Shown here: piece after piece, positions 16,012-26,886 of the stretch | Numbering within the stretch: position 1 is the stretch's first letter | Layout of the letters: each line of letters opens with the position of its first letter | Assembly (NCBI RefSeq): GCF_001306455.1 | Contig: NZ_LGTQ01000005.1 | Span: forward strand, 434,001-498,000 | Length of the DNA stretch: 64,000 nt | From: Jiulongibacter sediminis | GTDB lineage: Bacteria > Bacteroidota > Bacteroidia > Cytophagales > Spirosomataceae | Reading direction: 5' to 3' | Position numbers and translations under genes: made by a program | The notes under the pieces: model-generated | Told to the model about the DNA's origin: nothing | The model's input: only the letters and a program-made list of their open reading frames with translations | Databases searched by the model: none

Positions 16012-18996
16012 ATGGATTTTAAGAAGTTAAACACAATAGGCGGGTGGGTTGCTTTCCTGATAGCCTTGGTAACTTATACAATGACTGTGGAACCCACGGC
16101 GAGTTTTTGGGACTGTGGCGAGTTCATTGCCTGTGCTTATAAACTACAGGTTCCACACCCGGCTGGTGCTCCTTTTTTCCTATTACTTGGTCGGCTAGCC
16201 TCGCTTTTTGCGGGCGGAAACGTTGAGAATGTCGCCTTGATGATCAATATGCTCTCGGTTCTTGCCAGTGCATTTACTATCTTATTTATGTTCTGGTCCA
16301 TCTCATTACTGGCCAGAAAAATAGTGGGCAAAAAAGCTTCTGAACTAAATGGCTCAGAAATAATAATGGTTATGGGAGCCAGTATGGTGGGTTCTTTGGT
16401 ATATACCTGGTCAGACTCTTTCTGGTTTTCAGCAGTTGAAGCTGAGGTTTATGCCATGTCGTCCTTTTTTACGGCAATAGTAATATGGGCCGTATTGAAA
16501 TGGGAGTTGATTGAAGATGAGGCTGCAGCTAATAAATGGCTCATTTTTGTGGCTTACCTTGTTGGTCTGTCTATTGGTGTTCACCTTTTGAACCTTGTTA
16601 CTATCCCGGCCTTAGGCCTTTGGATTTATTATAAGAAATCTAAGAAAGTAAGCTGGGCAGGTGGTATATCCGCTTTTGTTATTGGACTGATAATCCTTGG
16701 TGTAGTCATGGTTGGTGTAATCACCGGCATTCCATCTTTCAGTTTTGCCTTTGATAAGTTTTTTGTGAATACCCTCGGTATGCCTTTTGGGTCGGGTATG
16801 ATATTCTTCATTTTGGCTCTTATTGCAGCCTTGGTGTATGGAATAATTCGTACGGCTAAAACAGGGAAGGTATGGGTGAATACGGCCTTACTTTCATTTG
16901 CCTTTATTCTTGTAGGCTATTCTACTTATACCGTTGCGTTAATTCGTTCAAACTACAATCCTCCGATTAATGAGAATGACCCAAGCGATGTTCTAGGGTT
17001 TACTTATTATCTTAAAAGAGAACAATACGGTAGCCGACCGCTGATGTACGGGCCTGTTTTCTCTTCAAGACTTACCGCGATAGACCGTGGTGCCCCAAGC
17101 TATAAGATGGGAGAGGAGAATTATGAGATTTACGACTATACTCCGGAATATACCTGGGCCAATGAAATGCTTCTGCCACGTGTGTGGTCACAAGATCCAA
17201 ATCACGTACGACTTTACAGAAGTAAACTGGGCTTGAATGAAACTCAGGTGCCGAAAATGGGAGATAATTTAAGGTTTATGTTCAGTCATCAGCTGGGCCA
17301 TATGTACTGGAGGTACTTCCTTTGGAATTTCTGGGGCCGGGCAAGTGATATTGAGGGCTCGTCAGCTACAGATATTTTTGAATCCAATGCGGAATTGCCT
17401 GATTCAATACAGAATAACAGGGGAAGAACTAATTTCTACGCTCTGCCAATTATCCTTGGAATCATTGGTTTGCTTTATCAGTATTTCAAGAGAGACCGTG
17501 ACTTTATTGTTATGGGTTTACTCTTCCTGTTAACGGGTATGGGTCTGGTGGTTTATCTGAATTCTCCTCCGGTAGAACCGAGAGAGCGTGATTATATCTA
17601 TGTAGGTTCTTTCTACATTTTTGCCATGTGGGCGGGTCTAGGTGTGATGGGACTTGCTGACTGGGCCATGAAATTCCTCAAAGCCGGAAGCACAAAGTCA
17701 GTTTTAGCTTCAGTTGTTGGCCTTTTGGTACCGGTTCAAATGGTGACCCAAACGTGGGCCGGCCATGATCGTTCTGATCGTGTTCATCAGGTTGACTTTG
17801 CGAAGAACCTTTTAAATTCAGTAGCACCAAACGCTATTCTTTTCACAGGTGGTGATAATGACACTTTCCCTTTATGGTACGCTCAGGAAGTGGAGGGGAT
17901 AAGAACCGATGTTAGGGTGTGTAACCTCAGCCTTTTGGGTACCGACTGGTACATAGATCAAATGAAGCGTAAGACGTATGAGTCTGAAGCTCTGCCTATC
18001 TCTTTTACCAAAGATATGGTATTAAAAGGCGTTAATGATCAAATCCCATTTGTAGAGAACCCGAATGAGCAGGTGAAAGCCGGTATCAATCTGAAGCAAT
18101 ATCTGGGTCTGGTGAGAAATAATGAAAGAGCTATTCAAATGGCTGTTTCTTCCGGTGAAATGATCAATACGCTGCCGTCTTCTAATCTTTTTCTCGAGTA
18201 TGATCCTGAGGCGGTTAAGGCTGCCGGGTTTGTGCCGGAAGAGTATGAAGCTGGTCTTAGCGGCATTATGCGTTGGTCAATCGGAGAACGTGACCTATTG
18301 AAAAATGATTTGATGGTTCTTGACATCATCGCTCAAAATAACTGGGAGCGTCCGATTTATTTTGGAGGTACTCTTGCTCCAAGTGCCTATCTCAACCTAA
18401 AAGATCATATGCAGCTTGAAGGTTATGCCTACAGACTGACTCCTGTGAAAATCCAGGGTGCCCGAGACGGTGTAGTGAATACTGAAGTGATGTATAATAA
18501 GGTGATGAATGAGTTTGCCTGGAGAAACCTTGATAATCCTAATGTTTACTACGACTCAGAGACATACCTTAAAGTACCGATCATCACAGCCAGGTATGCC
18601 TTCCTTCGTCTTGCAGATCAATTGGTCAGAGAAGGCGATAGTGACAGAGCCGAGCAAGTGCTTGATCGCTGTCTTGAAGTTATGCCAAATGAAGCTGTTC
18701 CGTATGATCAACTGGCGGCTAACTTTACCACTTTTTATTATGCTATTGACAAACCAGAGAAGGCAAAAGCTATTTCAGATGTTATTGCCAAACGTGCAGA
18801 TCAGGAGTTAACTTATTTTATCAATAAGAGTAAATCAGGTAATATTAGTGAGTGGGGGGCAGATAATGTTCAGCAGTTTATCCAATCGAACCTGCGTGAT
18901 CTTAATATGATAGTGAACATCACGGAACGGGATGATCAGGCTTTGGCGAATGAGTACAGGGCTATTTATGATAAACACTCAGCAGCTATTCAATAA
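16012..18996 (+). CDS. DUF2723 polytopic membrane protein, putative glycosyltransferase
   Basis: A 994-residue inner-membrane protein. The frame opens at 15955, but the ATG at 16012 (MDFKKLNTIGGW) gives the family's normal N-terminus. The hallmark motifs FWDCGEFIACAYKLQVPHP and AGAPFF follow the first helix, and about a dozen hydrophobic segments fill residues 10-560. A periplasmic part has TGGDNDTFPLWYAQEVEGIR and, at the C-terminus, TPR-like helices (RADQ, EGDSDRAEQVLDRCLEVMPN). DUF2723 is related to eukaryotic TMEM260 O-mannosyltransferases (GT-C fold), and the Asp/Glu of WDCGE would be catalytic. A role in protein O-glycosylation of exported proteins is an inference. A strong terminator follows. 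Confidence 0.85.
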   Translation: MDFKKLNTIGGWVAFLIALVTYTMTVEPTASFWDCGEFIACAYKLQVPHPAGAPFFLLLGRLASLFAGGNVENVALMINMLSVLASAFTILFMFWSISLLARKIVGKKASELNGSEIIMVMGASMVGSLVYTWSDSFWFSAVEAEVYAMSSFFTAIVIWAVLKWELIEDEAAANKWLIFVAYLVGLSIGVHLLNLVTIPALGLWIYYKKSKKVSWAGGISAFVIGLIILGVVMVGVITGIPSFSFAFDKFFVNTLGMPFGSGMIFFILALIAALVYGIIRTAKTGKVWVNTALLSFAFILVGYSTYTVALIRSNYNPPINENDPSDVLGFTYYLKREQYGSRPLMYGPVFSSRLTAIDRGAPSYKMGEENYEIYDYTPEYTWANEMLLPRVWSQDPNHVRLYRSKLGLNETQVPKMGDNLRFMFSHQLGHMYWRYFLWNFWGRASDIEGSSATDIFESNAELPDSIQNNRGRTNFYALPIILGIIGLLYQYFKRDRDFIVMGLLFLLTGMGLVVYLNSPPVEPRERDYIYVGSFYIFAMWAGLGVMGLADWAMKFLKAGSTKSVLASVVGLLVPVQMVTQTWAGHDRSDRVHQVDFAKNLLNSVAPNAILFTGGDNDTFPLWYAQEVEGIRTDVRVCNLSLLGTDWYIDQMKRKTYESEALPISFTKDMVLKGVNDQIPFVENPNEQVKAGINLKQYLGLVRNNERAIQMAVSSGEMINTLPSSNLFLEYDPEAVKAAGFVPEEYEAGLSGIMRWSIGERDLLKNDLMVLDIIAQNNWERPIYFGGTLAPSAYLNLKDHMQLEGYAYRLTPVKIQGARDGVVNTEVMYNKVMNEFAWRNLDNPNVYYDSETYLKVPIITARYAFLRLADQLVREGDSDRAEQVLDRCLEVMPNEAVPYDQLAANFTTFYYAIDKPEKAKAISDVIAKRADQELTYFINKSKSGNISEWGADNVQQFIQSNLRDLNMIVNITERDDQALANEYRAIYDKHSAAIQ

Positions 18997-19018
18997 AGCT
19001 TAAAGAATTTGAGTAAGA

Positions 19019-19049
19019 ATACCCGATCATTTTGATTGGGTATTTTTTT
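19019..19049 (+). terminator. Terminator of the DUF2723 gene
   Basis: ATACCC-G-ATCA pairs with TGAT-T-GGGTAT (19019-19043) around a TTT loop, followed by a run of T to 19049. Confidence 0.85.
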
Positions 19050-19064
19050 GTCAAAAAATGCATT

Positions 19065-19079
19065 TGCAACATTGTTGCA
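19065..19079. promoter_or_regulatory. Operator 1: perfect 7-1-7 palindrome (Fur-family-like)
   Basis: TGCAACA-T-TGTTGCA is a perfect 15-bp inverted repeat with one central base, the geometry bound by Fur/Zur/PerR dimers. It covers the probable -33 element (TTG 19072-19074) of the lipoprotein/TonB-receptor operon. A second copy lies 36 bp downstream, centre to centre. Confidence 0.7.
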
Positions 19080-19102
19080 TTTGAATTTCATTTTTATATT
19101 TG
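19072..19102 (+). promoter_or_regulatory. Promoter of the lipoprotein/TonB-receptor operon
   Basis: TTG (19072-19074), 20 bp, then TATATTTG (19095-19102) fit the Bacteroidota consensus. The -33 lies in operator 1 and the end of the -7 overlaps operator 2, so a bound repressor would block polymerase at both ends. Confidence 0.6.
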
Positions 19103-19115
19103 CAACAGTGTTGCA
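19101..19115. promoter_or_regulatory. Operator 2: perfect 7-1-7 palindrome (Fur-family-like)
   Basis: TGCAACA-G-TGTTGCA differs from operator 1 only at the central base. It starts within the last two bases of the -7 element and covers the likely transcription start. Confidence 0.7.
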
Positions 19116-19136
19116 TTAATAATCATAAACCGAAAT

Positions 19137-19679
19137 ATGAAAAAACTATTTTTTATTACACTTGCTGCTTTCGCATTTACTGCCTGTGAGAAAGACGATC
19201 CTATCATTCCAAATGAAGAAGAACTTATTACTACATTGATCTATACGCTGACCCCGGATGGAGGTGGTAATCCGGTTGAGCTCAAATTTCAGGATCTTGA
19301 CGGAGATGGCGGAAATGTACCGGTAATTAGCGGAGGAACTTTGACATCGAACACAACATACAGCGGTTCATTAAAACTATTAAATGAAATTGAATCTGAA
19401 GATATCACTCTGGAGGTTGAAGAAGAAGGTGATGAACACCAGTTTTTCTTTTCTGTTTCCGGTTTAAATGCCAATGTGGATTATGCAGATACTGATGCCA
19501 ACGGAAAGCCTGTAGGTATTAATACAACTTTAACTACCGGAGCAACTTCAAATGGACAATTAACGATAACTTTGAGACATGAACCAGCCAAAGACGCAAG
19601 TGGTGTAGCTAACGGAGACATTACAAATGCGGGAGGCGAAACAGATATTGAGGTTACTTTTGATGTCGCTATTCAATAA
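19137..19679 (+). CDS. Lipoprotein of a TonB-receptor operon
   Basis: A 180-residue lipoprotein (MKKLFFITLAAFAFTAC, Cys 17) starting at the ATG at 19137, not at the upstream start of the open frame, because the operators and promoter lie between the two. The mature part is acidic and beta-rich, with LIYTLTPDGGGNPVELKFQD and a C-terminal TDIEVTFDVAI strand. Relatives commonly sit directly before a TonB receptor in Bacteroidota, sometimes under the name 'type 1 periplasmic binding fold' protein. It overlaps the receptor gene by 17 bp. It probably helps capture the receptor's ligand at the outer membrane. The upstream operators suggest metal regulation. Confidence 0.75.
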   Translation: MKKLFFITLAAFAFTACEKDDPIIPNEEELITTLIYTLTPDGGGNPVELKFQDLDGDGGNVPVISGGTLTSNTTYSGSLKLLNEIESEDITLEVEEEGDEHQFFFSVSGLNANVDYADTDANGKPVGINTTLTTGATSNGQLTITLRHEPAKDASGVANGDITNAGGETDIEVTFDVAIQ

Positions 19680-21975
19680 AATCAGCTTACTGCTCTTACT
19701 TATTCCTTTTGCAGGTTTAAGTCAAAATAACTGTAATATAAGTCTTCATGGGCAAGCACTAGATGAGGTAACGGGTAAACCGTTACCTTTTGCTTCTATA
19801 TACCTTGAAGATATTCAAAAAGGTACTTCTGCTGATGCTGATGGGTATTTTGCCTTTGATGGCTTGTGTCCTGATACCACACACATCCGTATCTCACATG
19901 TGAGCTGTGAGCCACTGAGACAGTACCTGATCATCCAAAAAGACACAATTCTTAATCTTTACTTGCATCACCACGAAGAGCTAATGGATGAAGTGCTCGT
20001 TCATGGCCGCCATTCTGATCAAACTATTGAGAATAGCGGTACTATTGATAAAGACTTAATTAGTCAGAGGAGTAATCAGGATCTTTCGAAGGTTATTGAG
20101 GAAATTACAGGAGTCAGCACTTTAAATACGGGTTCAGGTATTTCAAAACCCATAATTCATGGTTTATATGGTAACAGAATTGCCTTGCTAAACAATGGCG
20201 TGGCTCAGGCTGGTCAGCAATGGGGGAATGATCATGCCCCGGAGATTGATGTGTTTTCTGCTGATCATATTTCAGTAGTGAAAGGGGTTGGTGCTTTGGC
20301 TCTTCCGGGGTCATCATTAGGCGGTGTGGTTTTGATAGAGCCGGGAGCTACTTCTGAAGACCCTCACCTTCATGGAAGTACTAATCATGTTTATCAAACT
20401 AACGGCAGAGGGTTTACGGTCAATCTGGAGCTGGAACAGGGAGGTTTAGAAAAGGCCATAAGGTTTAATGGAACGCTAAAAAAAGGAGGAGATTTACATA
20501 CGCCCGATTATTTCCTCAATAACACAGGAAAAGAGGAATCAAATGCTTCTTTATTTTATGAGTTTGGTAAATCAAAAGCCTGGCAAAAGAAGCTTTATGC
20601 AAGTACCTTCAATTCTACAATTGGTATTTTACGTGGAGCACATATCGGTAACCTCACAGACCTTCTCCTTAGTTTTGAAAGAGAAACCCCGTTTTTCACA
20701 GAGGAGGTTTTTTCATATGAAATCGAGGCTCCGAGGCAAAGAGTACATCATCATTTAGCTAAACTGGAGGCTGAAAACGCCTGGGCTGGAAATCAAAAAG
20801 TGTCATTGACTTATGCCGCTCAGCTGAATCAAAGAGAGGAGTTTGACGTGAGGAGAAGCGGACGCAGCGACACACCGGCTCTCAGTTTGATCCAGTTTAA
20901 TCAACAGGCCAGTGCTCTTTATGAACGCAACTTCTCAAAAGGATTACTTCTCAGAACAGGCCTGAACGGTGCTTATACGGATAATACGAATCAACCGGAA
21001 ACAGGGATTTTACCTCTGATTCCTGACTTTAACCGTTTTGATGAAGAGGCCTTTCTGATTATTCAAAATGAGAAAGCCAAACTATTGACAGAAATAGGAG
21101 GGAGGTTGAGTTTAAATCAGCTTCATGTGGTAACGATTTCAAGAGACTTACCCAGAAGAATTGAACGCTTTAATCATCAATTTTCTAATGTAAACCTTGC
21201 TGGTGGTCTGGCTTACAGCCCTTCAAGGGTTCTTAAACTATCTGTAAACGGCGGATATGTTGAAAGAGCTCCTGCAGTGAACGAGTTGTATAGTTTTGGA
21301 TTACATCAGGGTGTAAGTAGCCTTGAAGTTGGCAACCAAAATCTGGAGAAAGAGAAATCTCTTAAAACAACCACTTCACTCGATATCAATTGGAATGATA
21401 AGCTCTTTTTACAGTTGCTGGGGTATGCTCAAAGTATCCGTAATTATATTTATTTGAAACCTGCACCAGAACCGGAATTGACAATTCGGGGAGCTTTTCC
21501 ATTGTTTAACTATGATCAAGCTGATGCTTTTTTTAGGGGTTTTGATGCTTTATTATCCCTTGAGCCAGTAGAGTCAGTGCGATTGGTTTCAAAACTCTCT
21601 TTACTGAAAGGGACAGACCAATCGAATGGAATACCTTTGGTTTTTATGGCTCCAAATAACTTGTCCAATGAGATATCGCTTTCTTTGCCGGATGGTCAAA
21701 GATTGAAAAACAGCCGTATCTCGGGTAGGTTAAAGTCTGTTTTTGAGCAAAAAAACTACATTGAAGGTCTGGATTTTGTAAATCCGCCCCCCACTTATCA
21801 TCTTTTTGAAATGGAGTTTCACACGGCTTTGAGCACAGAGAAAAATGCATTTCATTTTTCGATAAGGGGAGAGAATCTATTGGATGTTAGCTATCGTGAT
21901 TACCTGAACAGACAACGCTATTTTGCCGATGAATTGGGTAGAAATTTGACCTTCAGGGTTCAATGGGAATTTTGA
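19663..21975 (+). CDS. TonB-dependent outer-membrane receptor, probable metal or metallophore importer
   Basis: A receptor of about 770 residues. The ATG at 19663 gives a Sec signal (MSLFNKISLLLLLIPFAGLS); an earlier start in the same frame would lengthen it unhelpfully. After the signal comes a carboxypeptidase-D-like domain (HGQALDEVTGKPLPFASIYL). The plug follows (TGVSTLNTGSGISKPIIHGL, GNRIALLNNGV, ISVVKGVGALALPGSSLGGV), then the 22-strand barrel ending in NLTFRVQWEF. It is histidine-rich near the plug and in loops (LHHHEEL, VHGRH, HLHGS, VHHHL), as in zinc receptors of the ZnuD type. It overlaps the upstream lipoprotein gene and shares its doubly-operated promoter. Zinc is the leading guess; copper or iron chelates are alternatives. 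Confidence 0.88.
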   Translation: MSLFNKISLLLLLIPFAGLSQNNCNISLHGQALDEVTGKPLPFASIYLEDIQKGTSADADGYFAFDGLCPDTTHIRISHVSCEPLRQYLIIQKDTILNLYLHHHEELMDEVLVHGRHSDQTIENSGTIDKDLISQRSNQDLSKVIEEITGVSTLNTGSGISKPIIHGLYGNRIALLNNGVAQAGQQWGNDHAPEIDVFSADHISVVKGVGALALPGSSLGGVVLIEPGATSEDPHLHGSTNHVYQTNGRGFTVNLELEQGGLEKAIRFNGTLKKGGDLHTPDYFLNNTGKEESNASLFYEFGKSKAWQKKLYASTFNSTIGILRGAHIGNLTDLLLSFERETPFFTEEVFSYEIEAPRQRVHHHLAKLEAENAWAGNQKVSLTYAAQLNQREEFDVRRSGRSDTPALSLIQFNQQASALYERNFSKGLLLRTGLNGAYTDNTNQPETGILPLIPDFNRFDEEAFLIIQNEKAKLLTEIGGRLSLNQLHVVTISRDLPRRIERFNHQFSNVNLAGGLAYSPSRVLKLSVNGGYVERAPAVNELYSFGLHQGVSSLEVGNQNLEKEKSLKTTTSLDINWNDKLFLQLLGYAQSIRNYIYLKPAPEPELTIRGAFPLFNYDQADAFFRGFDALLSLEPVESVRLVSKLSLLKGTDQSNGIPLVFMAPNNLSNEISLSLPDGQRLKNSRISGRLKSVFEQKNYIEGLDFVNPPPTYHLFEMEFHTALSTEKNAFHFSIRGENLLDVSYRDYLNRQRYFADELGRNLTFRVQWEF

Positions 21976-21983
21976 TCAAAAAA

Positions 21984-22012
21984 AAGCCCGGCAATCATAT
22001 GATTCCGGGCTT
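21984..22012. terminator. Bidirectional terminator between TonB receptor and katG
   Basis: AAGCCCGG-C-AATCAT pairs with ATGATT-CCGGGCTT. An A run on the left and T run on the right serve both convergent genes. Confidence 0.85.
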
Positions 22013-22033
22013 TTCATTAAGTGTATTACTAAT

Positions 22034-24223
<2,190 letters not shown>

Positions 24224-24281
24224 TCAAAGGGTTTATTGTGAATACTCAATTTTCGAACTGGTTGTCTTATTTGAAGACCCA

Positions 24282-24321
24282 CAAAGATACCTACCAGATA
24301 GGTTATCAATCAAATTGATTG
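24282..24321 (-). promoter_or_regulatory. katG promoter with two overlapping dyad operators
   Basis: On the minus strand TTTG (24314-24311), 21 bp, then TATCTTTG (24289-24282) fit the Bacteroidota consensus. A perfect 7-1-7 palindrome CAATCAA-A-TTGATTG (24307-24321) covers the -33 element. A second dyad (24286-24307, GATACCTA...TAGGTTATC, one bulged base) covers the spacer and the start of the -7 element and contains GATAGGTT, a half-site resembling OxyR boxes. PerR- or OxyR-type control fits a katG gene. In the remaining gap (24322-24507) I see only AT-rich sequence and a weak hairpin near 24486-24502. Confidence 0.55.
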
Positions 24322-24507
24322 TTCTTATATAAATATAGACATAAACTATAATGTATACTTCTACTCTTTACGTATCTCGTTTGTAGTTCAGTACTTAAGT
24401 TAAGCATCAATTTTGAAGCTTTCAATCTTTCAAAAGAAATCTTGACCGAACCTGATAGAGATCAAATTTTGTAATTTAGAATAAGGGCAATGGTTAGTTG
24501 CCACCTC

Positions 24508-24831
24508 TTATTTTGGAGGCAGATTCATTACATACTGATAACTCTCCTGAAGCAGTTGAGCTGCCGTATCAATATCTTCCAAAAGCTTCACCGGAATTAT
24601 GATATAACCTCTCATTATCGCACCATAAGATTTGAAGACTGCCGTGCTAAGCTCCTCTAAGTATTTCTCTTTGACCTCTTCGGAAAAACGGAAACCAATT
24701 TCACCAGCCTTGTTTAATTGAGAAAACATGTGGCCATTGGCTGAGGTGTAAGGCATTGTTTTACCCTTGAGTTTAATTTCTGGGCATTTGTCAATGATTT
24801 GGCGATAAAGCTTTAGATTCCTCTCATACAT
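24508..24831 (-). CDS. Small TfoX/Sxy-like protein
   Basis: A 107-residue cytoplasmic protein. The pattern TMPYTSANGHMFSQLNKAG followed by EIGFRFSEEVKEKYLEEL and SYGAIMRGYIIIP resembles a short family annotated as TfoX N-terminal-domain-like (a two-layer alpha/beta fold related to YjbR/MmcQ). Real TfoX regulates competence in Proteobacteria; no such role should be assumed here. It is monocistronic, between katG and the dnaJ operon on the same strand as both. The start ATG at 24831 is the first of the frame and follows an A/G-rich stretch. Function unknown. Confidence 0.65.
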   Translation of the reverse strand: MYERNLKLYRQIIDKCPEIKLKGKTMPYTSANGHMFSQLNKAGEIGFRFSEEVKEKYLEELSTAVFKSYGAIMRGYIIIPVKLLEDIDTAAQLLQESYQYVMNLPPK

Positions 24832-24878
24832 ACCACAATTTAAGAAAAAGGAGGAAAAGTATGGGTTACGAAAAAGTA

Positions 24879-24903
24879 AAGGCTACCCAATGGGCAGCCT
24901 TTT
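24879..24903 (-). terminator. Terminator of the grpE-dnaJ operon
   Basis: AAGGCT-A-CCCA pairs with TGGG-C-AGCCTT. On the minus strand it is followed by TACTTTTTC, a moderate T tract, about 25 bp after the dnaJ stop. Confidence 0.65.
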
Positions 24904-24928
24904 ATGTGTTTTAAAAAAAATGTCGGTT

Positions 24929-26089
24929 CTATTGGAAGAAGTCTTTCATTTTATCAAAAATTGATTTGTTGTTAGCTCCTTTCTTTGGTTCAAAGTTTGG
25001 AGACTCTCTCAAATCTTCGAGAATTTTCTTTTCCTCTGAGCTTACCGATGTAGGGGTGAAAATGTTGATGTGCACCAACTGATCTCCGGTACCATATCCG
25101 TTAAGGTTTGGCAAACCTTTTCCTCTTAAACGAAGGACTTCTCCGGCTTGTGTGCCGTTTTTCACCTTGATTTTAACTTTACCGTCAACAGTAGGAACTT
25201 CAACTTCACTACCTAAAACGGCATCTACGAAGTTTAATGGTAAATCAAAAAGGATATTATTTCCATCCCTCTTCAGGTCAGGGTGTTCTTCTTCTTCTAT
25301 TACAATCAATAAATCACCCGGTACGCCTCCTCTTACAGGTACGTTACCTTTACCGCTCATACTCAGCTGCATACCTTCAGCCACACCAGCCGGGATTTTA
25401 ATTTGGATTTGATCCTCGGTTAACTGACGGCCCTCACCGAAACAGGCTTCACATCGTTCAGTGACCGTTTTCCCTTCTCCATTACAGGTAGGACAGGTGC
25501 TGGTAGAAACCATCTGACCCAGCATGGTTTGCTGAACGCGTCTGACCTGCCCCTGGCCGTTACAAGTTCCACAGGTATTTAAAGAGGTGCCATTTTTGGC
25601 CCCGTTTCCACCACAGGTATTACAAGAAGTATATCGTTTTACTTTGATTTTTTTCTCGAGGCCTTTTGCTACATCAGAAAGACTCATTTTGAGCTTGATT
25701 CTGAGGTCAGAGCCTTTTCTAACTCCTCTTCTTCCGCCTCCACCACCACGGCTGCCTCCAAAGAAACTACTGAATGGACTATCATCGCCGAAAATATCAC
25801 CAAACTGGCTGAAGATATCATCCATTGTGAAACCTCCCTGGCCCCCGAAACCACCTGCACCACCCATGCCGGCGTGGCCATACTGATCGTATCTGGCCTT
25901 TTTCTGAGGATCAGAAAGTACAGAATATGCTTCCGCTATTTCTTTGAATTTTTTCTCAGCTTCGGCATCACCCGGGTTTTTATCCGGGTGATATTTTATG
26001 GCGAGCTTTCGGTAAGCTTTTTTCAGTTCTTCAGCAGAGGCTCCTTTTGATACACCAAGAACCTCATAATAATCTCTTTTTTGTGACAT
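24929..26089 (-). CDS. dnaJ: Chaperone DnaJ
   Basis: A 386-residue type I J-protein co-chaperone of DnaK. The J domain spans residues 1-70 with His34-Pro35-Asp36 in [10 protein letters not shown] long glycine/phenylalanine linker (about 75-115, ending in [10 protein letters not shown]) follows. The zinc domain has four CxxCxGxG repeats: [24 protein letters not shown] and CEACFGEG. The C-terminal substrate-binding and dimer domains complete the normal length. It lies 53 bp after grpE in the same direction, the usual grpE-dnaJ operon; dnaK is not in the window. Confidence 0.98.
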   Translation of the reverse strand: MSQKRDYYEVLGVSKGASAEELKKAYRKLAIKYHPDKNPGDAEAEKKFKEIAEAYSVLSDPQKKARYDQYGHAGMGGAGGFGGQGGFTMDDIFSQFGDIFGDDSPFSSFFGGSRGGGGGRRGVRKGSDLRIKLKMSLSDVAKGLEKKIKVKRYTSCNTCGGNGAKNGTSLNTCGTCNGQGQVRRVQQTMLGQMVSTSTCPTCNGEGKTVTERCEACFGEGRQLTEDQIQIKIPAGVAEGMQLSMSGKGNVPVRGGVPGDLLIVIEEEEHPDLKRDGNNILFDLPLNFVDAVLGSEVEVPTVDGKVKIKVKNGTQAGEVLRLRGKGLPNLNGYGTGDQLVHINIFTPTSVSSEEKKILEDLRESPNFEPKKGANNKSIFDKMKDFFQ

Positions 26090-26142
26090 AATGTGTCTTT
26101 AAATCCTGTTTGGCTTACTGCCGGTAATTTTTTTGTTCGTGA

Positions 26143-26682
26143 TTAGCTTCCGACCACAACTTTGGCGTATCTCACCACTTTGTCATTCAGGTAGTAACCA
26201 TTTTCCACGACGTCAATTACTTTCCCTTTTTGTTCCTCACCGCCATCAAACTGTGTAATACATTCGTGAACTTCGGCATCAAAATCAGTGCCTTTTGAGT
26301 CCATAGGCCTCAGACCTTTGTTTTCTAAAGTTCTTTTGAGTTTACCATAAACCAACTCAACTCCTTCTTTGATTGCTTCAATATCTTTTGCATTCTCAAA
26401 GGACTGCTGAGCTCGTTCAAAATCATCCAGAACAGGAAGAAGTTCTTTGATCAGGCCTTCAGAGGCATTCATGACAATATCAACTTTTTCCTTGGCTGTG
26501 CGACGTCTGAAATTTTCAAACTCAGAGTAAAGACGAATAAATTTATCTTTTTGTTCTGCTAGTTCTACTGATAGCTTTTCCTCTTCTGAAAGCTCTTCAT
26601 CCGTGGTTTCAGTTTCTTCCGTTGTCAGCTTTTCTTCTGCCAATTCTTCCTTAATTTCTTCTGTGTTGTTCTTTTTTGACAT
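26143..26682 (-). CDS. grpE: Nucleotide exchange factor GrpE
   Basis: A protein of about 179 residues that releases ADP from DnaK. A frame start at GTG 26691 is possible, but the ATG at 26682 (MSKKNNTEEIKEE) is preferred. The N-terminal 50 residues are an acidic, disordered tail; a long coiled coil follows (LAEQKDKFIRLYSEFENFRR, then RTAKEKVDIV). The beta domain ends with GYYLNDKVVRYAKVVVG, the standard GrpE terminus. It heads the grpE-dnaJ operon. In the upstream region an imperfect dyad (CTGTCA-ATA-TGTCAG) is present, but no CIRCE element is seen. Confidence 0.95.
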   Translation of the reverse strand: MSKKNNTEEIKEELAEEKLTTEETETTDEELSEEEKLSVELAEQKDKFIRLYSEFENFRRRTAKEKVDIVMNASEGLIKELLPVLDDFERAQQSFENAKDIEAIKEGVELVYGKLKRTLENKGLRPMDSKGTDFDAEVHECITQFDGGEEQKGKVIDVVENGYYLNDKVVRYAKVVVGS

Positions 26683-26837
26683 GTTTTTCACGTTTAATGA
26701 AGCAGTAATGAAGAATCAAGAATTAAACCAGTGGCTTCAAGGCTGTCAATATGTCAGAATTGCTTTTCGATCGAGTCTCTCGCTGCCACTTTTTTGTCAC
26801 GAAAGTTAAGTCCTGTAAGTGTGTCTTAAAAAAGAAA

Positions 26838-26866
26838 AAGCCTGTCTTCCATCGGAAGGCAGGCTT
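26838..26866 (-). terminator. Terminator of the coiled-coil protein gene
   Basis: AAGCCTG-T-CTTCC pairs with GGAAG-G-CAGGCTT around an ATC loop, followed on the minus strand by TTTTCTTTTTT. Confidence 0.85.
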
Positions 26867-26886
26867 ATAATATAGCAACAGTTAAC

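Noticed and set aside
19032-19136. Upstream extension of the lipoprotein gene from 19032
   Set aside because: This stretch holds a terminator tail, two operators and the promoter; the lipobox signal starts at 19137.
24508-24831. Competence regulator TfoX
   Set aside because: Only a short TfoX-N-like pattern is seen and Bacteroidota lack the Proteobacterial competence circuit, so no regulatory role is claimed.
26692-26837. CIRCE or other heat-shock operator before grpE
   Set aside because: Only an imperfect CTGTCA-ATA-TGTCAG dyad is present; it does not match CIRCE and its role cannot be supported.
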